Shown here: positions 26,858 through 34,936 of the stretch, in pieces
Position numbering within the stretch: position 1 is the stretch's first letter
Layout of the letters: every line of letters begins with the position of its first letter
Assembly (NCBI GenBank): GCA_963706685.1
Contig: CAVPMY010000005.1
Coordinates: 868,001 to 932,000 of the forward strand
Direction: 5' to 3'
DNA length: 64,000 nucleotides
Source: CADEEN01 sp963706685
GTDB lineage: Bacteria > Pseudomonadota > Gammaproteobacteria > Burkholderiales > Burkholderiaceae_C
Translations under genes and position numbers: made by a program
Notes under the pieces: generated by a model
What the model was told of the DNA's origin: nothing
Database searches by the model: none
What the model saw: only the letters and a program-made list of their open reading frames with translations

Positions 26858-27331
26858 TCAGGAGGTCGGCGTTCCCGGCTCGACCAAATCTGGCAATTCG
26901 ACCCCCATCTCCTTCCCGTGCCGGCGATAGTCCGCGATGCGATCGGCCGTTGTGATTCGGCGTTCGACCACGCCGTGCGCCCCGATGTATTCGACCTCGC
27001 CCATGACCACCACGTAGACGATGAGCGTTTCGTCGCCGACGGCTTCCCACCAATCGACGTTGCCGGCCGACTCGTGCACGTATTCGCCTGGCCCAACAAC
27101 CTCACCCGTGTGCAGCTTGCGTTGGCCTTGGAGGTTGAACGCATGAACTTCGCCGGTGTGCCGATGAATTCCCAGCTTCACGCCCGGATCGAGCCGCATG
27201 AGTTCGACCCAGCCACGACCGGCCGATAGGAAGCGCAGCGGCCGAGACCACTTGCCAGGCCCCTCTGGTACCCACAGCCCGTCTTCGCCCAGCGATGTCG
27301 CTGCGGTAACGTGTTGCTTCGTTTGATTCAT
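26858..27331 (-). CDS. Cupin, 2,4'-dihydroxyacetophenone dioxygenase family
   Basis: 157 residues. A cupin barrel with metal-binding residues in GIHRHTGEVHAF and a second cupin motif in GEYVHESAGNVDWWEAVGDETLIVYVVVMGEVEYIG. The sequence matches the family of 2,4'-dihydroxyacetophenone dioxygenase-like proteins; the substrate here is unknown. It ends 58 bases before the methyltransferase start on the same strand. Upstream is an OsmC remnant whose stop overlaps its start codon (27328-27331). Confidence 0.85.
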   Translation of the reverse strand: MNQTKQHVTAATSLGEDGLWVPEGPGKWSRPLRFLSAGRGWVELMRLDPGVKLGIHRHTGEVHAFNLQGQRKLHTGEVVGPGEYVHESAGNVDWWEAVGDETLIVYVVVMGEVEYIGAHGVVERRITTADRIADYRRHGKEMGVELPDLVEPGTPTS

Positions 27332-27528
27332 GGCATGTCTCCGGTGAAGGTCGGAGTTCGTGGATCGGCGCCGGCAAGTTCCGGCCGCTGCGGGATGACC
27401 GATGGCGAGGAAGAAGCCGCGACCTCGATCCCGCCGTCGAACAGCCAACGATGGCCTCGGCTGTATTGGTTGTCGACGAAGGCCGACTCGCGGCGTTCCC
27501 AAGTGACGGTTGCAGAGTGCTCGGGCAT
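27328..27528 (-). pseudogene. Truncated OsmC-family peroxidase remnant
   Basis: The first ~47 codons (MPEHSATVTWERR, DNQYSRGHRWLFDGG, ASSSPSVIP) match the N-terminus of OsmC-type organic-hydroperoxide reductases. The frame then departs from the family and stops after 66 residues, where a full protein has 150 or more and two catalytic cysteines. The cysteines are therefore missing. It looks like a deletion whose right side is now the cupin gene's leader. Confidence 0.65.
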
Positions 27529-27587
27529 TCGATTGCTTCCTACGCCATGAGCATCATATTTTCGCTCACCACGGCTGGCGACGCGCA

Positions 27588-27812
27588 TCAGTCCAGCTTG
27601 CCGTAGCGCGCGAACAAGTCCGCCGCATAGCGGCGTTCCGGTTCGTTCAGCATGCCGAACGAAGGGATGCCGATATCGTGCAGGAGGCGGTCATTGCCGA
27701 GTCCGGGGCGCTCGATGCTGCTCGGGCAGGCGCCGAGGCGCTTGTTCAGGGCGGGCACCAGCGCGTCCAAGAGTGCGAGTGGCAAACCGGGAAGGCGTGT
27801 CGTGAGTTCCAT
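27588..27812 (-). CDS. Small conserved-looking protein, unknown function
   Basis: 74 residues, ATG with a well-placed GGAG upstream. It contains NDRLLHDIGIPSFGMLNEPERRYAADLFARYG, which slightly recalls the LxDIGL motif of DUF1127 proteins but is not a clear match. It is divergent from the MocR-type regulator 82 bases away, so it could be that regulator's target. Function unknown. Confidence 0.5.
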   Translation of the reverse strand: MELTTRLPGLPLALLDALVPALNKRLGACPSSIERPGLGNDRLLHDIGIPSFGMLNEPERRYAADLFARYGKLD

Positions 27813-27894
27813 GTTGCTGCTCCTGTCTATGCTTTGACGATGACTCCACTCTCGCCTACGATCGGTCTGCTAGAAAGCTCCAGTTCTTCGACTC

Positions 27895-29391
27895 ATGGCA
27901 GACCAGTTGGCCGCGATGTTCGCGCACGCGCACCTTCGGCTCGATCGAGACCGCACGACCTTGCGCGGGCAGCTGTACCGGCAACTGCGCGATGCGGTGA
28001 TGGCCGGGCGGCTGGCATCGGGAAGCGCGCTGCCGTCGACGCGTTCACTGGCCGCAGCGCTGGGCATCGCGCGCAGCACGGTGGTGGAGGCGCTAGATCA
28101 ATTGCGCGCCGAGGGCTATCTGGAGATGCACCAGGGTGCGGCCACGCGTGTGGCCGCACTCGAGGCGCGCTGGCTTGGCAGCGCGATGCCGCGTGGCGCG
28201 GCCAGTGCCGAGGCCGCGCAGGTCACGCTTTCCCAATGGACGAATGACGATCCGGCACGGCCGGCGGGCTTGCGCGCATTTCGCGTCGGATTGCCCGACA
28301 TCGCCGCGTTCCCGTCGCGCGAATGGGCCTCGCACGTTGCGCGGCGCGCGCGCCACCCCGCCAGCCACGACCTCAGCTACGCGAGCTACTGTGGCGTCGG
28401 CAGTCTGCGTGCGGAAATCCTACGCCACGCCGGGCAGGCGCGACACGTGCAGGCGCGCGCCGAACAGGTGATCGTGTTGCCCTCGGCGCGCGCCGCCTTC
28501 GACATCGTCGCGCGGCTCAGCCTCGGCCCAGGCGACAACGCGTGGATCGAAGACCCGGGCTACTACGGCATACGTGCGTTGCTGCATGCACACCGCGCGC
28601 GCATCGTGCCGGTACCGGTCGATGCCGAGGGCATGGCGCCGCGTGCGGTGCGAGCGCGGCCCAAGCTGATCTATGTCACGCCGTCGCACCAGTCCCCGAC
28701 CGGCGTCACGATGAGCTTGCGGCGGCGCCTCGAACTGCTTGAAACGGCGCACCGCGTCGGCGCCAATATCGTCGAGGACGACTACGACAGCGAGTTCCGC
28801 TACCGCGACCTGCCGATCGCCAGCCTGCAGGGGCTCGACCGGCGCGGCAGCGTGCACTACGTCGGCACGTTTTCGAAGCCGCTCGCGCCGGGGCTGCATG
28901 TCGCCTACCTGATCGTGCCGCCGCGCTTCGTCGAGCTGGCAACGACGATCGCGACGATTACCGGCGCGGCTGTGCCGGTGCACGTGCAGCTCGCGCTCGC
29001 CGACTTCATGGCCGACGGCGGCCTGCGCCGGCACATTCGCGCGATGTTGCCGCGTTACGCGCAACGCATCGCGCGCCTCGCCTCGGTCCTGCGGGCCGAG
29101 GGCGCACAGTGGCTGACCGTGCCGCAGCCGCAAGGCGGAATGCAACTGTGTGTCGGGCTCGACGAACGCATCGACGATGTCGTCGTCAGCGCTGCGCTGC
29201 TCGAGGCCGGCATCGTGGCGACGCCGGTGTCGCGACTGTGCCTCGCCACGCGGCTCAACGGGCTGCATCTGGGCATCGGCACCGTGCGCGACGACGAGGT
29301 CGAACCGGCCGCGCGCGAACTCTGCGCGCTGTTGCGCAAGATCGCCGACCGTCGCCCAAGTGAACCGCGCGCTCTTCACTTCGGCGCGTAG
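27895..29391 (+). CDS. MocR-family regulator (GntR helix-turn-helix plus aminotransferase domain)
   Basis: 498 residues. Residues ~15-85 are a GntR winged helix (LRGQLYRQLRDAVMAGRLASGSALPSTRSLAAALGIARSTVVEALDQLRAEGYL). The rest is a fold-type-I aminotransferase domain that binds PLP, with the lysine in HYVGTFSKPLAPGLHVAYLIVP and the aspartate segment IVEDDYDSEFRYR. Related regulators (PdxR, GabR) sense PLP or amines. The target is unknown; the divergent 74-residue gene is a candidate. Confidence 0.9.
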   Translation: MADQLAAMFAHAHLRLDRDRTTLRGQLYRQLRDAVMAGRLASGSALPSTRSLAAALGIARSTVVEALDQLRAEGYLEMHQGAATRVAALEARWLGSAMPRGAASAEAAQVTLSQWTNDDPARPAGLRAFRVGLPDIAAFPSREWASHVARRARHPASHDLSYASYCGVGSLRAEILRHAGQARHVQARAEQVIVLPSARAAFDIVARLSLGPGDNAWIEDPGYYGIRALLHAHRARIVPVPVDAEGMAPRAVRARPKLIYVTPSHQSPTGVTMSLRRRLELLETAHRVGANIVEDDYDSEFRYRDLPIASLQGLDRRGSVHYVGTFSKPLAPGLHVAYLIVPPRFVELATTIATITGAAVPVHVQLALADFMADGGLRRHIRAMLPRYAQRIARLASVLRAEGAQWLTVPQPQGGMQLCVGLDERIDDVVVSAALLEAGIVATPVSRLCLATRLNGLHLGIGTVRDDEVEPAARELCALLRKIADRRPSEPRALHFGA

Positions 29392-29530
29392 CCTGGCGGA
29401 GCCGACGACATCACCGATACGGTGGTCTCGCCGGCCAGCGGCAACTGCTCATACCAGTCGATACCGCGGCCCTCGGGCACCAGGTCGAGCATGTTCCACG
29501 GCGGATGCTCGGTTTCACCGTGGTGGTCGC
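29376..29530 (-). pseudogene. Unidentified C-terminal gene remnant
   Basis: An open frame of about 49 codons on the minus strand (DHHGETEHPPWNMLDLVPEG, then RGIDWYEQLPLAGETTVSVM) ending in a TGA that overlaps the regulator's 3' end. It has protein-like composition but an in-frame stop just upstream and no start. I cannot name the family. The remaining DNA to 29703 shows nothing convincing. Confidence 0.35.
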
Positions 29531-29703
29531 GTCAGGACTCGAACACCCGCCTGCCGACGCCTGGCTCTATCGCCATCAGCCCGCGGTCGCCCGGCGCGAC
29601 GCGACAGCGGCGGCCGAGCCGCCACCACAGTCATCTGTTCGGTGAACAGCGGAAGGCCGCGTCGGGTGCGACGGCAACTGTGGTCATCACCCGGGCGCGG
29701 CGG

Positions 29704-30166
29704 TCACATCGCCGGGTCGGGCGGGCCGAAACCGACGATGCCCTGCTGGACCGTCAACGTTCCAGGAGGATCGAGAAACAGGCCCCAACCGAGGCGGAAG
29801 GTGAGCAGATCCTCGACCGTAATCGAGCGCTTCGCGGGTACGGTGTCGTCGACCGGGCTGTCCCGCCGCCGCAGCACGCGGCGGTTCGCGAGTTCGGGCA
29901 GCAAACGCTCCACCGGTTCATCCAGGCGCAGCTCGCCGTCCCGACCAGCATCATCACTGCCGCGGCGGTGATGGGCTTGCTCATCGAGGCGATGCGGAAG
30001 ATGCTGTCGCGCCTCATCGGCGGGCCGTCGATCGACATGCGTCCGACCGGCATGAATCGGGCCTCGCTGCCGCGCGCGACCACACCCACCATGCCGGGTG
30101 CAAAACCAGTGCGGACTTCTCACTGCAAATCGCTTTCGATGTCTTGCAGTGGTTCGGCTCTCATTC
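29704..30166 (-). pseudogene. Beta-lactamase-fold serine hydrolase remnant
   Basis: Fragments of a penicillin-binding-protein-like serine hydrolase. In order: LQDIESDLQ, an in-frame stop, TGFAPGMVGVVARGSEARFMP, then the active-site SxxK (IFRIASMSKPITAAAVMMLV). A frameshift near 29936 follows, then DGELRLDEPVERLLPELANRRVL and ITVEDLLTFRLGWG, ending at 29704 without the C-terminal half. Three separate lesions mean true decay rather than one sequencing error. Confidence 0.7.
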
Positions 30167-30329
30167 ACGTGGCCCCCATGGCTGGTCCGAACGCGGCGAG
30201 ACCGACTCCGGCCGATACGATTGCTCGACGTGAGCGACTGGTAGGTGTCATGCCGTTGCTCCATATTCGCGAATTGGGTATCAGCTCGTTGCGCGCCCAC
30301 GCCGCATGCTTGCATCGCCGGCCAAGCGC

Positions 30330-30701
30330 TCAGTCGGTGCCTAGCGAAACCACCGGCATGAAGCCGCCGTAGATCATCCGCTTGCCGTCGAACGGCATCG
30401 GGTTCTGTTTGGGGTCCATGCGGGGGTCCTTCATCATCTGGTCCATCTTCGCTACTGCGGCGTCGTGCGTGGCCTTGTCGGGCCACTCGATCCAGGAGAA
30501 GCAGACCGTCTCGTCGGCTTTTGCTTCGACGGCGCGCTTGAAGTCGGTCTGTTTGCCGTCCTTCACGTCGTCGCCCCAACATTCGCGCACGCGCGTAGCG
30601 CCATGCTCAATGAAAACCGCGTTGGCCTTGGTGGCGTGGTCGATGAACGCCTGCTTGCTCGCCGTGGGCACAGCCAGCACGAAACCTTGGACGTAAGGCA
30701 T
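30330..30701 (-). CDS. DUF1428 family protein
   Basis: 123 residues matching the DUF1428 family (dimeric alpha-beta barrel fold): MPYVQGFVLAVPTASKQAF, FIEHGATRVRECWGDDV, VCFSWIEWPDKATHD and PFDGKRMIYGGF are all recognisable. The role is not established for the family. AAGGAAAT before the ATG at 30701 is a good ribosome site. The next gene upstream (YciI-like) is on the same strand 67 bases away. Confidence 0.9.
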   Translation of the reverse strand: MPYVQGFVLAVPTASKQAFIDHATKANAVFIEHGATRVRECWGDDVKDGKQTDFKRAVEAKADETVCFSWIEWPDKATHDAAVAKMDQMMKDPRMDPKQNPMPFDGKRMIYGGFMPVVSLGTD

Positions 30702-30767
30702 GGTGATTTCCTTTCTGGGTTGGGCGAAACGCTTCGCTGTGTGGTATGTATGCGGTCCTGGCGGGTG

Positions 30768-31064
30768 TCATGACGGGACTCCCACTGCCTCTTCGATGGA
30801 TGGCACCTCCCAGAGCCAATAGCCGGCGACGAGCTCTCCCGTGAACGGGCCATCGACGACGGCGCGCGACTTGCCATCGAAACGCACCCGCTTTGCCTCA
30901 CGGCTCGGACGCAGGCCGTCGCAGTCTTTCATGACGCCGGCCTTCCTGAGCTCTTCGTTGAAGACCCCCATGGCGGCCATCTGCTGCTTCATCTGCGCGT
31001 CGCTCATGGTTTCCACACGAGCTTCGAGATCAGGGTTGGACTTGACCGGAATCATGAACTTCAT
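30768..31064 (-). CDS. YciI/DGPF-domain protein, short at the C-terminus
   Basis: 98 residues from the ATG at 31064 (GGGAG upstream). The DGPF-type pattern is clear: KFMIPVKSNPDLEAR, AMGVFNEELRKAGVMKDCDGLRPS, RVRFDGKSRAVVDGPFTGELVAGYWLWEV. It stops soon after SIEEAVGVPS, while family members normally run on by another 15-40 residues, so the end may be truncated. These proteins often accompany ECF sigma factors, but the only one here is 30 kb away. Confidence 0.75.
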   Translation of the reverse strand: MKFMIPVKSNPDLEARVETMSDAQMKQQMAAMGVFNEELRKAGVMKDCDGLRPSREAKRVRFDGKSRAVVDGPFTGELVAGYWLWEVPSIEEAVGVPS

Positions 31065-31094
31065 GGTGGGCTCCCAAATGGTCGACATCACGAC

Positions 31095-31553
31095 TTAACC
31101 TTCGTATATGGACTCGCCAGCGACTGATCGATCTGTGAAGTGCACGAAGGGTTGAGCCTGCAGTCGTATATCCGGCATCTGTTGTGGGCTAAACGAGACC
31201 AACGAGTTCGTCCCGGTGCAGCCGTTCCGGCGTGGCGGGCGCTTCCAGAGTGTGGCGGTCTCCCAGGCGTCGACGGAGAAGTCGCTGGCATCCCAATCGG
31301 ACAGCCCACATCCGCGCTTGTCGTAGCGAACCAGTGCATGGCCAAGGGAAAGCTCATCGATCCAGTGACGCCATACCGGGCTGGCGCGGTCGAACTCGAT
31401 GTGCGTGAGCCAGTTTGCCGCCTTGACGACAGGTGGGCCGGTGCCGCAGGTGGCAAATGCGATGCGCACGCTGTCGCTGCTGGTGCAGAAGCGAATCTGG
31501 TCGTTGGTGCCGCTCCAGCCCGTTGCGGGCTGAGCAAGGACTCTTTTGGTCAT
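31095..31553 (-). pseudogene. Truncated alpha/beta-hydrolase remnant
   Basis: The first 97 codons are a good alpha/beta-hydrolase N-terminus (QIRFCTSSDSVRIAFATCG, VVKAANWLTHIEFD, HALVRYDKRGCGLSDWD). Similarity ends at about 31262. The remaining ~55 codons are unrelated and stop at 31095, so nucleophile and His are missing. It is part of a stretch of remnants next to the second CHAT operon. Confidence 0.65.
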
Positions 31554-31752
31554 GCGCGGCGACTCCGAGTGGTGTGCGCGGGAAGCACTCTACCGCTTCA
31601 CTGACCTCGCCACCTTCGCCACGTTGTTGCCAACTCATCGGGCAGTGTGTCAATCGGCTGCCCATCAGAGCAGACGAGCGCGCGCTGTGCGACCAAGAAC
31701 TGCTACGCCGTTTGGCCGTCCGGTTTGGTCGGCGGATTGAATCGTCCGCTTC

Positions 31753-31987
31753 TGGCCGGAAGTGAAGTTCGACAGTTCGCTTTCTGCCCACGCCCACGAG
31801 CCCCACTCCGCAAGCAAGCCTGCCAGCCGACTAAGAACCGATCGTTCGCGCCTGCACGGTCCTCGATCCTTAATCTGCGCTGCCTCACCAGGCTTGGATG
31901 ACTCCTATCGAGCGACGCCAACGGGATGCGCACAGAGCGCGCCGCAAGACGTGGCCGCGGGGCCGACGTTCAAGGTATCAATTCGAC
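31753..31987 (+). repeat. ~230-bp direct repeat, left copy, flanking the second CHAT operon
   Basis: From GGCCGGAAGTGAAG to GTATCAATTCGAC. It aligns by eye along its whole length, in the same orientation, with 37947-38177: shared blocks include AAGCCTGCCAG, TCGTTCGCGCCTGCAC, GCACAGAGCG and GCCGCAAGACGTG. Identity is roughly three quarters with small gaps. It starts in non-coding DNA and ends about 45 bases before the stop of the caspase-like gene. Confidence 0.7.
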
Positions 31988-32032
31988 AACGACTGGGTGG
32001 AGAACCTCTCGCGGCGCATATCGAAGGTTCGC

Positions 32033-33478
32033 TCAGCGCAGCGAAGTCGAGAGCGCAGGAAGTGTCACTGTCGGGCAGCCGAGCAACACAGTGTGCTGGC
32101 GGTCAAGTGCGGTCACTTGATTGACGAGTGCCGAGTCGAGTGCACCTGGCAGACCCTTGTTGAAGTTGCGTACGGCCTGCGCCCACAGACCGAGCAGCGT
32201 CGCCGCGTCATCGAATATGCGCGACAGCGCCCAGCCGACCGGGCGACCGCCGCCGGCCGCGAACAGGCCGTCGTACAGCGCCTGCCGCACCGGGTGCGCC
32301 AACGGCTGACCGGTGCGCGGGTCGCGCAGCGTCCAGTTGAACGTCGGCTCGACATGGCCGATGAATGCAGCCAGCGGCTTGGCGTGGCCGAGCAGTCGCT
32401 GCGGCAGCGGCGCAACGCGCGCACCGCAGGCAGCCGCGACGCCGTCGAGCGTGCGCATCACTTCGCCCGTCGTCTCGAACAAGCCCTCGTACTGCGAACG
32501 CGTGTCGCTGCCGGCGGCGCAGCAGGCGTGCGAATACCAGACCGCGCCATCGGGCTGCCAGGCGGCGACGAGCGTGTCGAGATCGAGCACCTGGCGCGCG
32601 TGGTCCACCGGCACGCCGAGCTGCGCCCGCGTCAATGCCGCATCTTGCAACGGGCCGGTCATGCCGTGACTGGTGGTGACGACGAGCGCGGGTTTCCTGG
32701 CCGACAGCTCGGCCAGAAGGCGCGCAGCCGTCGCCTCGGCGCCGAACAGGCCGATGCGGCGCGGAAAGTCGGCGTCGCCATCGTTGGCGTAAGCATCGAA
32801 CAGCTTGCGCGAGATCGCCTGGTCCATCAGCCAGGTGATGTCGTCGTGGCCGTGATCGACGCTCCAGACCAGCGGGGCACGCACGTCGCGCGCACTGCCC
32901 GGCCAGTCGGCGAGCAGCGCATCGACATAGCGGCCGAGCCCGTCTTCAGGTCCGTCGAGTCGGCCGACATAGCGGCGCAGGTTGGCCGCATACTGGAACG
33001 ACCACGGCACCTTCTGCGGCGAAGCGGCGATGAGCAGGAAGCGCGGGACGCGGTCCGCGGCCGTGCCGTATTCGCTGACGAGCGAGCACTTCTTGACACT
33101 GCCGTTGGCGTCGTAGCGCAGCAGGACTTCGTTGCCGTCGGCGGCGCTCCAGCGCAACACCGGCGAGCCTGGACGGGCATTCCACAGTCGGCGAATCGGC
33201 TCGGGCGCGTCGTCAACGCCCGCACGCACCGCGGGCTGCAAGGTCGGGTCGTCGGCCAGCACCAGGCCCCAGCCGACCTGCGGGTGCTGCCAGTTCCAGG
33301 GCTGCACTTCCAACGGCGCAGCGGCTGCGGCGTCGAGCCCGGCGCCGTCGCTGTGGCGCTGCATTGCCCACGCGGCGGTTTGTGCCGCCGCCATCGTGTC
33401 GGCGGGACTGGCCTGGCCGGTCCAGGCGTTGAGCCGCAACTCGGCAGCGATACTGAAGGCCGCAGGCGTGGTGGCCAT
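32033..33478 (-). CDS. Caspase/CHAT-like cysteine-peptidase protein
   Basis: 481 residues, last gene of a four-gene minus-strand operon. A likely catalytic pair is His271 in LVVTTSHGMTGPL and Cys319/Cys320 in AVWYSHACCAAGSDT, the strand-end spacing expected of caspase-like/CHAT folds. Further family-like text is FIGHVEPTFNWTLRDPRTGQPLAHP. I know similar hypothetical proteins beside CHAT genes but no experimental role. It starts 15 bases after the CHAT gene's stop. No signal peptide. Confidence 0.7.
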   Translation of the reverse strand: MATTPAAFSIAAELRLNAWTGQASPADTMAAAQTAAWAMQRHSDGAGLDAAAAAPLEVQPWNWQHPQVGWGLVLADDPTLQPAVRAGVDDAPEPIRRLWNARPGSPVLRWSAADGNEVLLRYDANGSVKKCSLVSEYGTAADRVPRFLLIAASPQKVPWSFQYAANLRRYVGRLDGPEDGLGRYVDALLADWPGSARDVRAPLVWSVDHGHDDITWLMDQAISRKLFDAYANDGDADFPRRIGLFGAEATAARLLAELSARKPALVVTTSHGMTGPLQDAALTRAQLGVPVDHARQVLDLDTLVAAWQPDGAVWYSHACCAAGSDTRSQYEGLFETTGEVMRTLDGVAAACGARVAPLPQRLLGHAKPLAAFIGHVEPTFNWTLRDPRTGQPLAHPVRQALYDGLFAAGGGRPVGWALSRIFDDAATLLGLWAQAVRNFNKGLPGALDSALVNQVTALDRQHTVLLGCPTVTLPALSTSLR

Positions 33479-33493
33479 GATGCGGCTGCGCCT

Positions 33494-34936
33494 TCAGCCG
33501 CCCTGACCGAAGCGGCCCCAACGATCGGGCCGCAGTGCCACGGGCACCGCCGGCGCTTCGTCGAGCAGCGCCAGCATGCGCTCGCGCGCCGAATCGGGCG
33601 TGTCCGGCGGCAGTGCGGCGAGCAGGCCGGCCACGGTTTCGGCCTTGGCGCGCAGCACGCGCCAATCGTCAGCGCTCACGGCTGCCGCTGGCGCGACTGC
33701 TGCAGCACCTGCGGCAGGTCCGGGAACAGCAGGCGCCGCAGCGGGCGCGGCCGCACCGATTCCTGCCGCGCCCGCACCGCGCACCACTTGGAGCAGTTGC
33801 AGATCCTGGTACAGCACCGGCAGCGTCCAGCGCGCACCGGGGCGCAACGGCGGGTTCAATTCGCGCAGCGCGCGCCGCGGCACGCTCAACGCCGGCGTCA
33901 GGTCTACGTACTGCGGCAGCGCGCCCGGCGGCATGCGCAGCACGCCGTCGAAAAGCCGGAACAGCTCCGGGTACAGCGCGGCGCTGAAGCGGCTGGCCTC
34001 GCCGGACGCCACCGGCTCGAGCATGCCGATCGCGCGCGTGCCGGTCTGCGCCACCAGCCGTTCGGCCATCGACTCGATCTCGACGTCGCCCTGCGCGCCT
34101 TCGCAGCAGTTGAGCACCACCAGCCACGCGTCGCGCAGCGCGCCCATGCCCGCCAGAGTATCGGTATCGAGGACCACGCTGCCCGGGCGGTTGAGCGCGT
34201 GGTCCTGCGCCGTCGCCAGTTCGAGAAACGACGCGCCCATGCCACCCTGGCCGTGGCAAAAGAAGTGCAACACGTGTGGCCGCACGCGCTGGATCTGTTG
34301 TTCCAGTTCGAACGCCGCCTCTGGCATGGCGCCCACGGTAATCGCGGGGTGCGCGCCGGCCTCGCACTCGGCGCGCGCCTGGTCGCGAAGTGCGGCCGGG
34401 CCGATGTGCACAGTCGCTTGGACCGGCAGGCCGTTGGCGTGCGCCTGGTCGAGCGCCGCGGCAATCGCATCCCATTCGGCCTGCATGTCAAGGCCGATGC
34501 CCGAGAGGTAGGCCACGATGCGCAGCGGCGGCTCGAAGGCGTGCGCCGCGTTCGGTGCGCCGCTCAGCCGGCGTGTGACGCGGCCGATCGGGCACCGACC
34601 GTCGAGCGCGACGAACCGGCCTTGATCGTCACGCAACGCCTCCCAGCGGATCTGCCTGCCCTCTCCGGCGCGCAACAACAGCGCTAATGTGTGCGGATGT
34701 GTATTGGCTGCGCCGAAGGCGCGATCTAGAAGCGCCGCTACTGCCGGGTGATTGCGCAGGCCCTGCACCAGCGTACCGCCGTACTGCAGCCCGTCGCCCA
34801 GCGGCGGCAAGCCGCCGCTGGGGTAGCCGAAGGCGATCCGCTCGTCGAAGTTGGGCGGCAGTGGCGGCTCGGCGTTCTCGACGCTGGCAGCGAGCTGGCC
34901 GTCGCGTTCGCTGATCAGCAGCACCGAGCGGATCAC
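33494..34936 (-). CDS. CHAT-domain protein, catalytic residues present
   Basis: 480 residues; GTG start overlapping the preceding gene's TGA. The CHAT domain occupies about residues 130-330, with His228 in VLHFFCHGQGG and Cys277/Cys278 in LVVLNCCEGAQGD. A Pro/Ala-rich linker and a short helical C-terminal part (RVLRAKAETVAGLLAALPPDTPDSARERMLALL) resemble an effector-associated adaptor domain that could recruit a partner. Probably a caspase-like protease in a conflict system (inference). Confidence 0.8.
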   Translation of the reverse strand: MIRSVLLISERDGQLAASVENAEPPLPPNFDERIAFGYPSGGLPPLGDGLQYGGTLVQGLRNHPAVAALLDRAFGAANTHPHTLALLLRAGEGRQIRWEALRDDQGRFVALDGRCPIGRVTRRLSGAPNAAHAFEPPLRIVAYLSGIGLDMQAEWDAIAAALDQAHANGLPVQATVHIGPAALRDQARAECEAGAHPAITVGAMPEAAFELEQQIQRVRPHVLHFFCHGQGGMGASFLELATAQDHALNRPGSVVLDTDTLAGMGALRDAWLVVLNCCEGAQGDVEIESMAERLVAQTGTRAIGMLEPVASGEASRFSAALYPELFRLFDGVLRMPPGALPQYVDLTPALSVPRRALRELNPPLRPGARWTLPVLYQDLQLLQVVRGAGAAGIGAAAPAAAPAVPGPAAGAAAVAPAAAVSADDWRVLRAKAETVAGLLAALPPDTPDSARERMLALLDEAPAVPVALRPDRWGRFGQGG

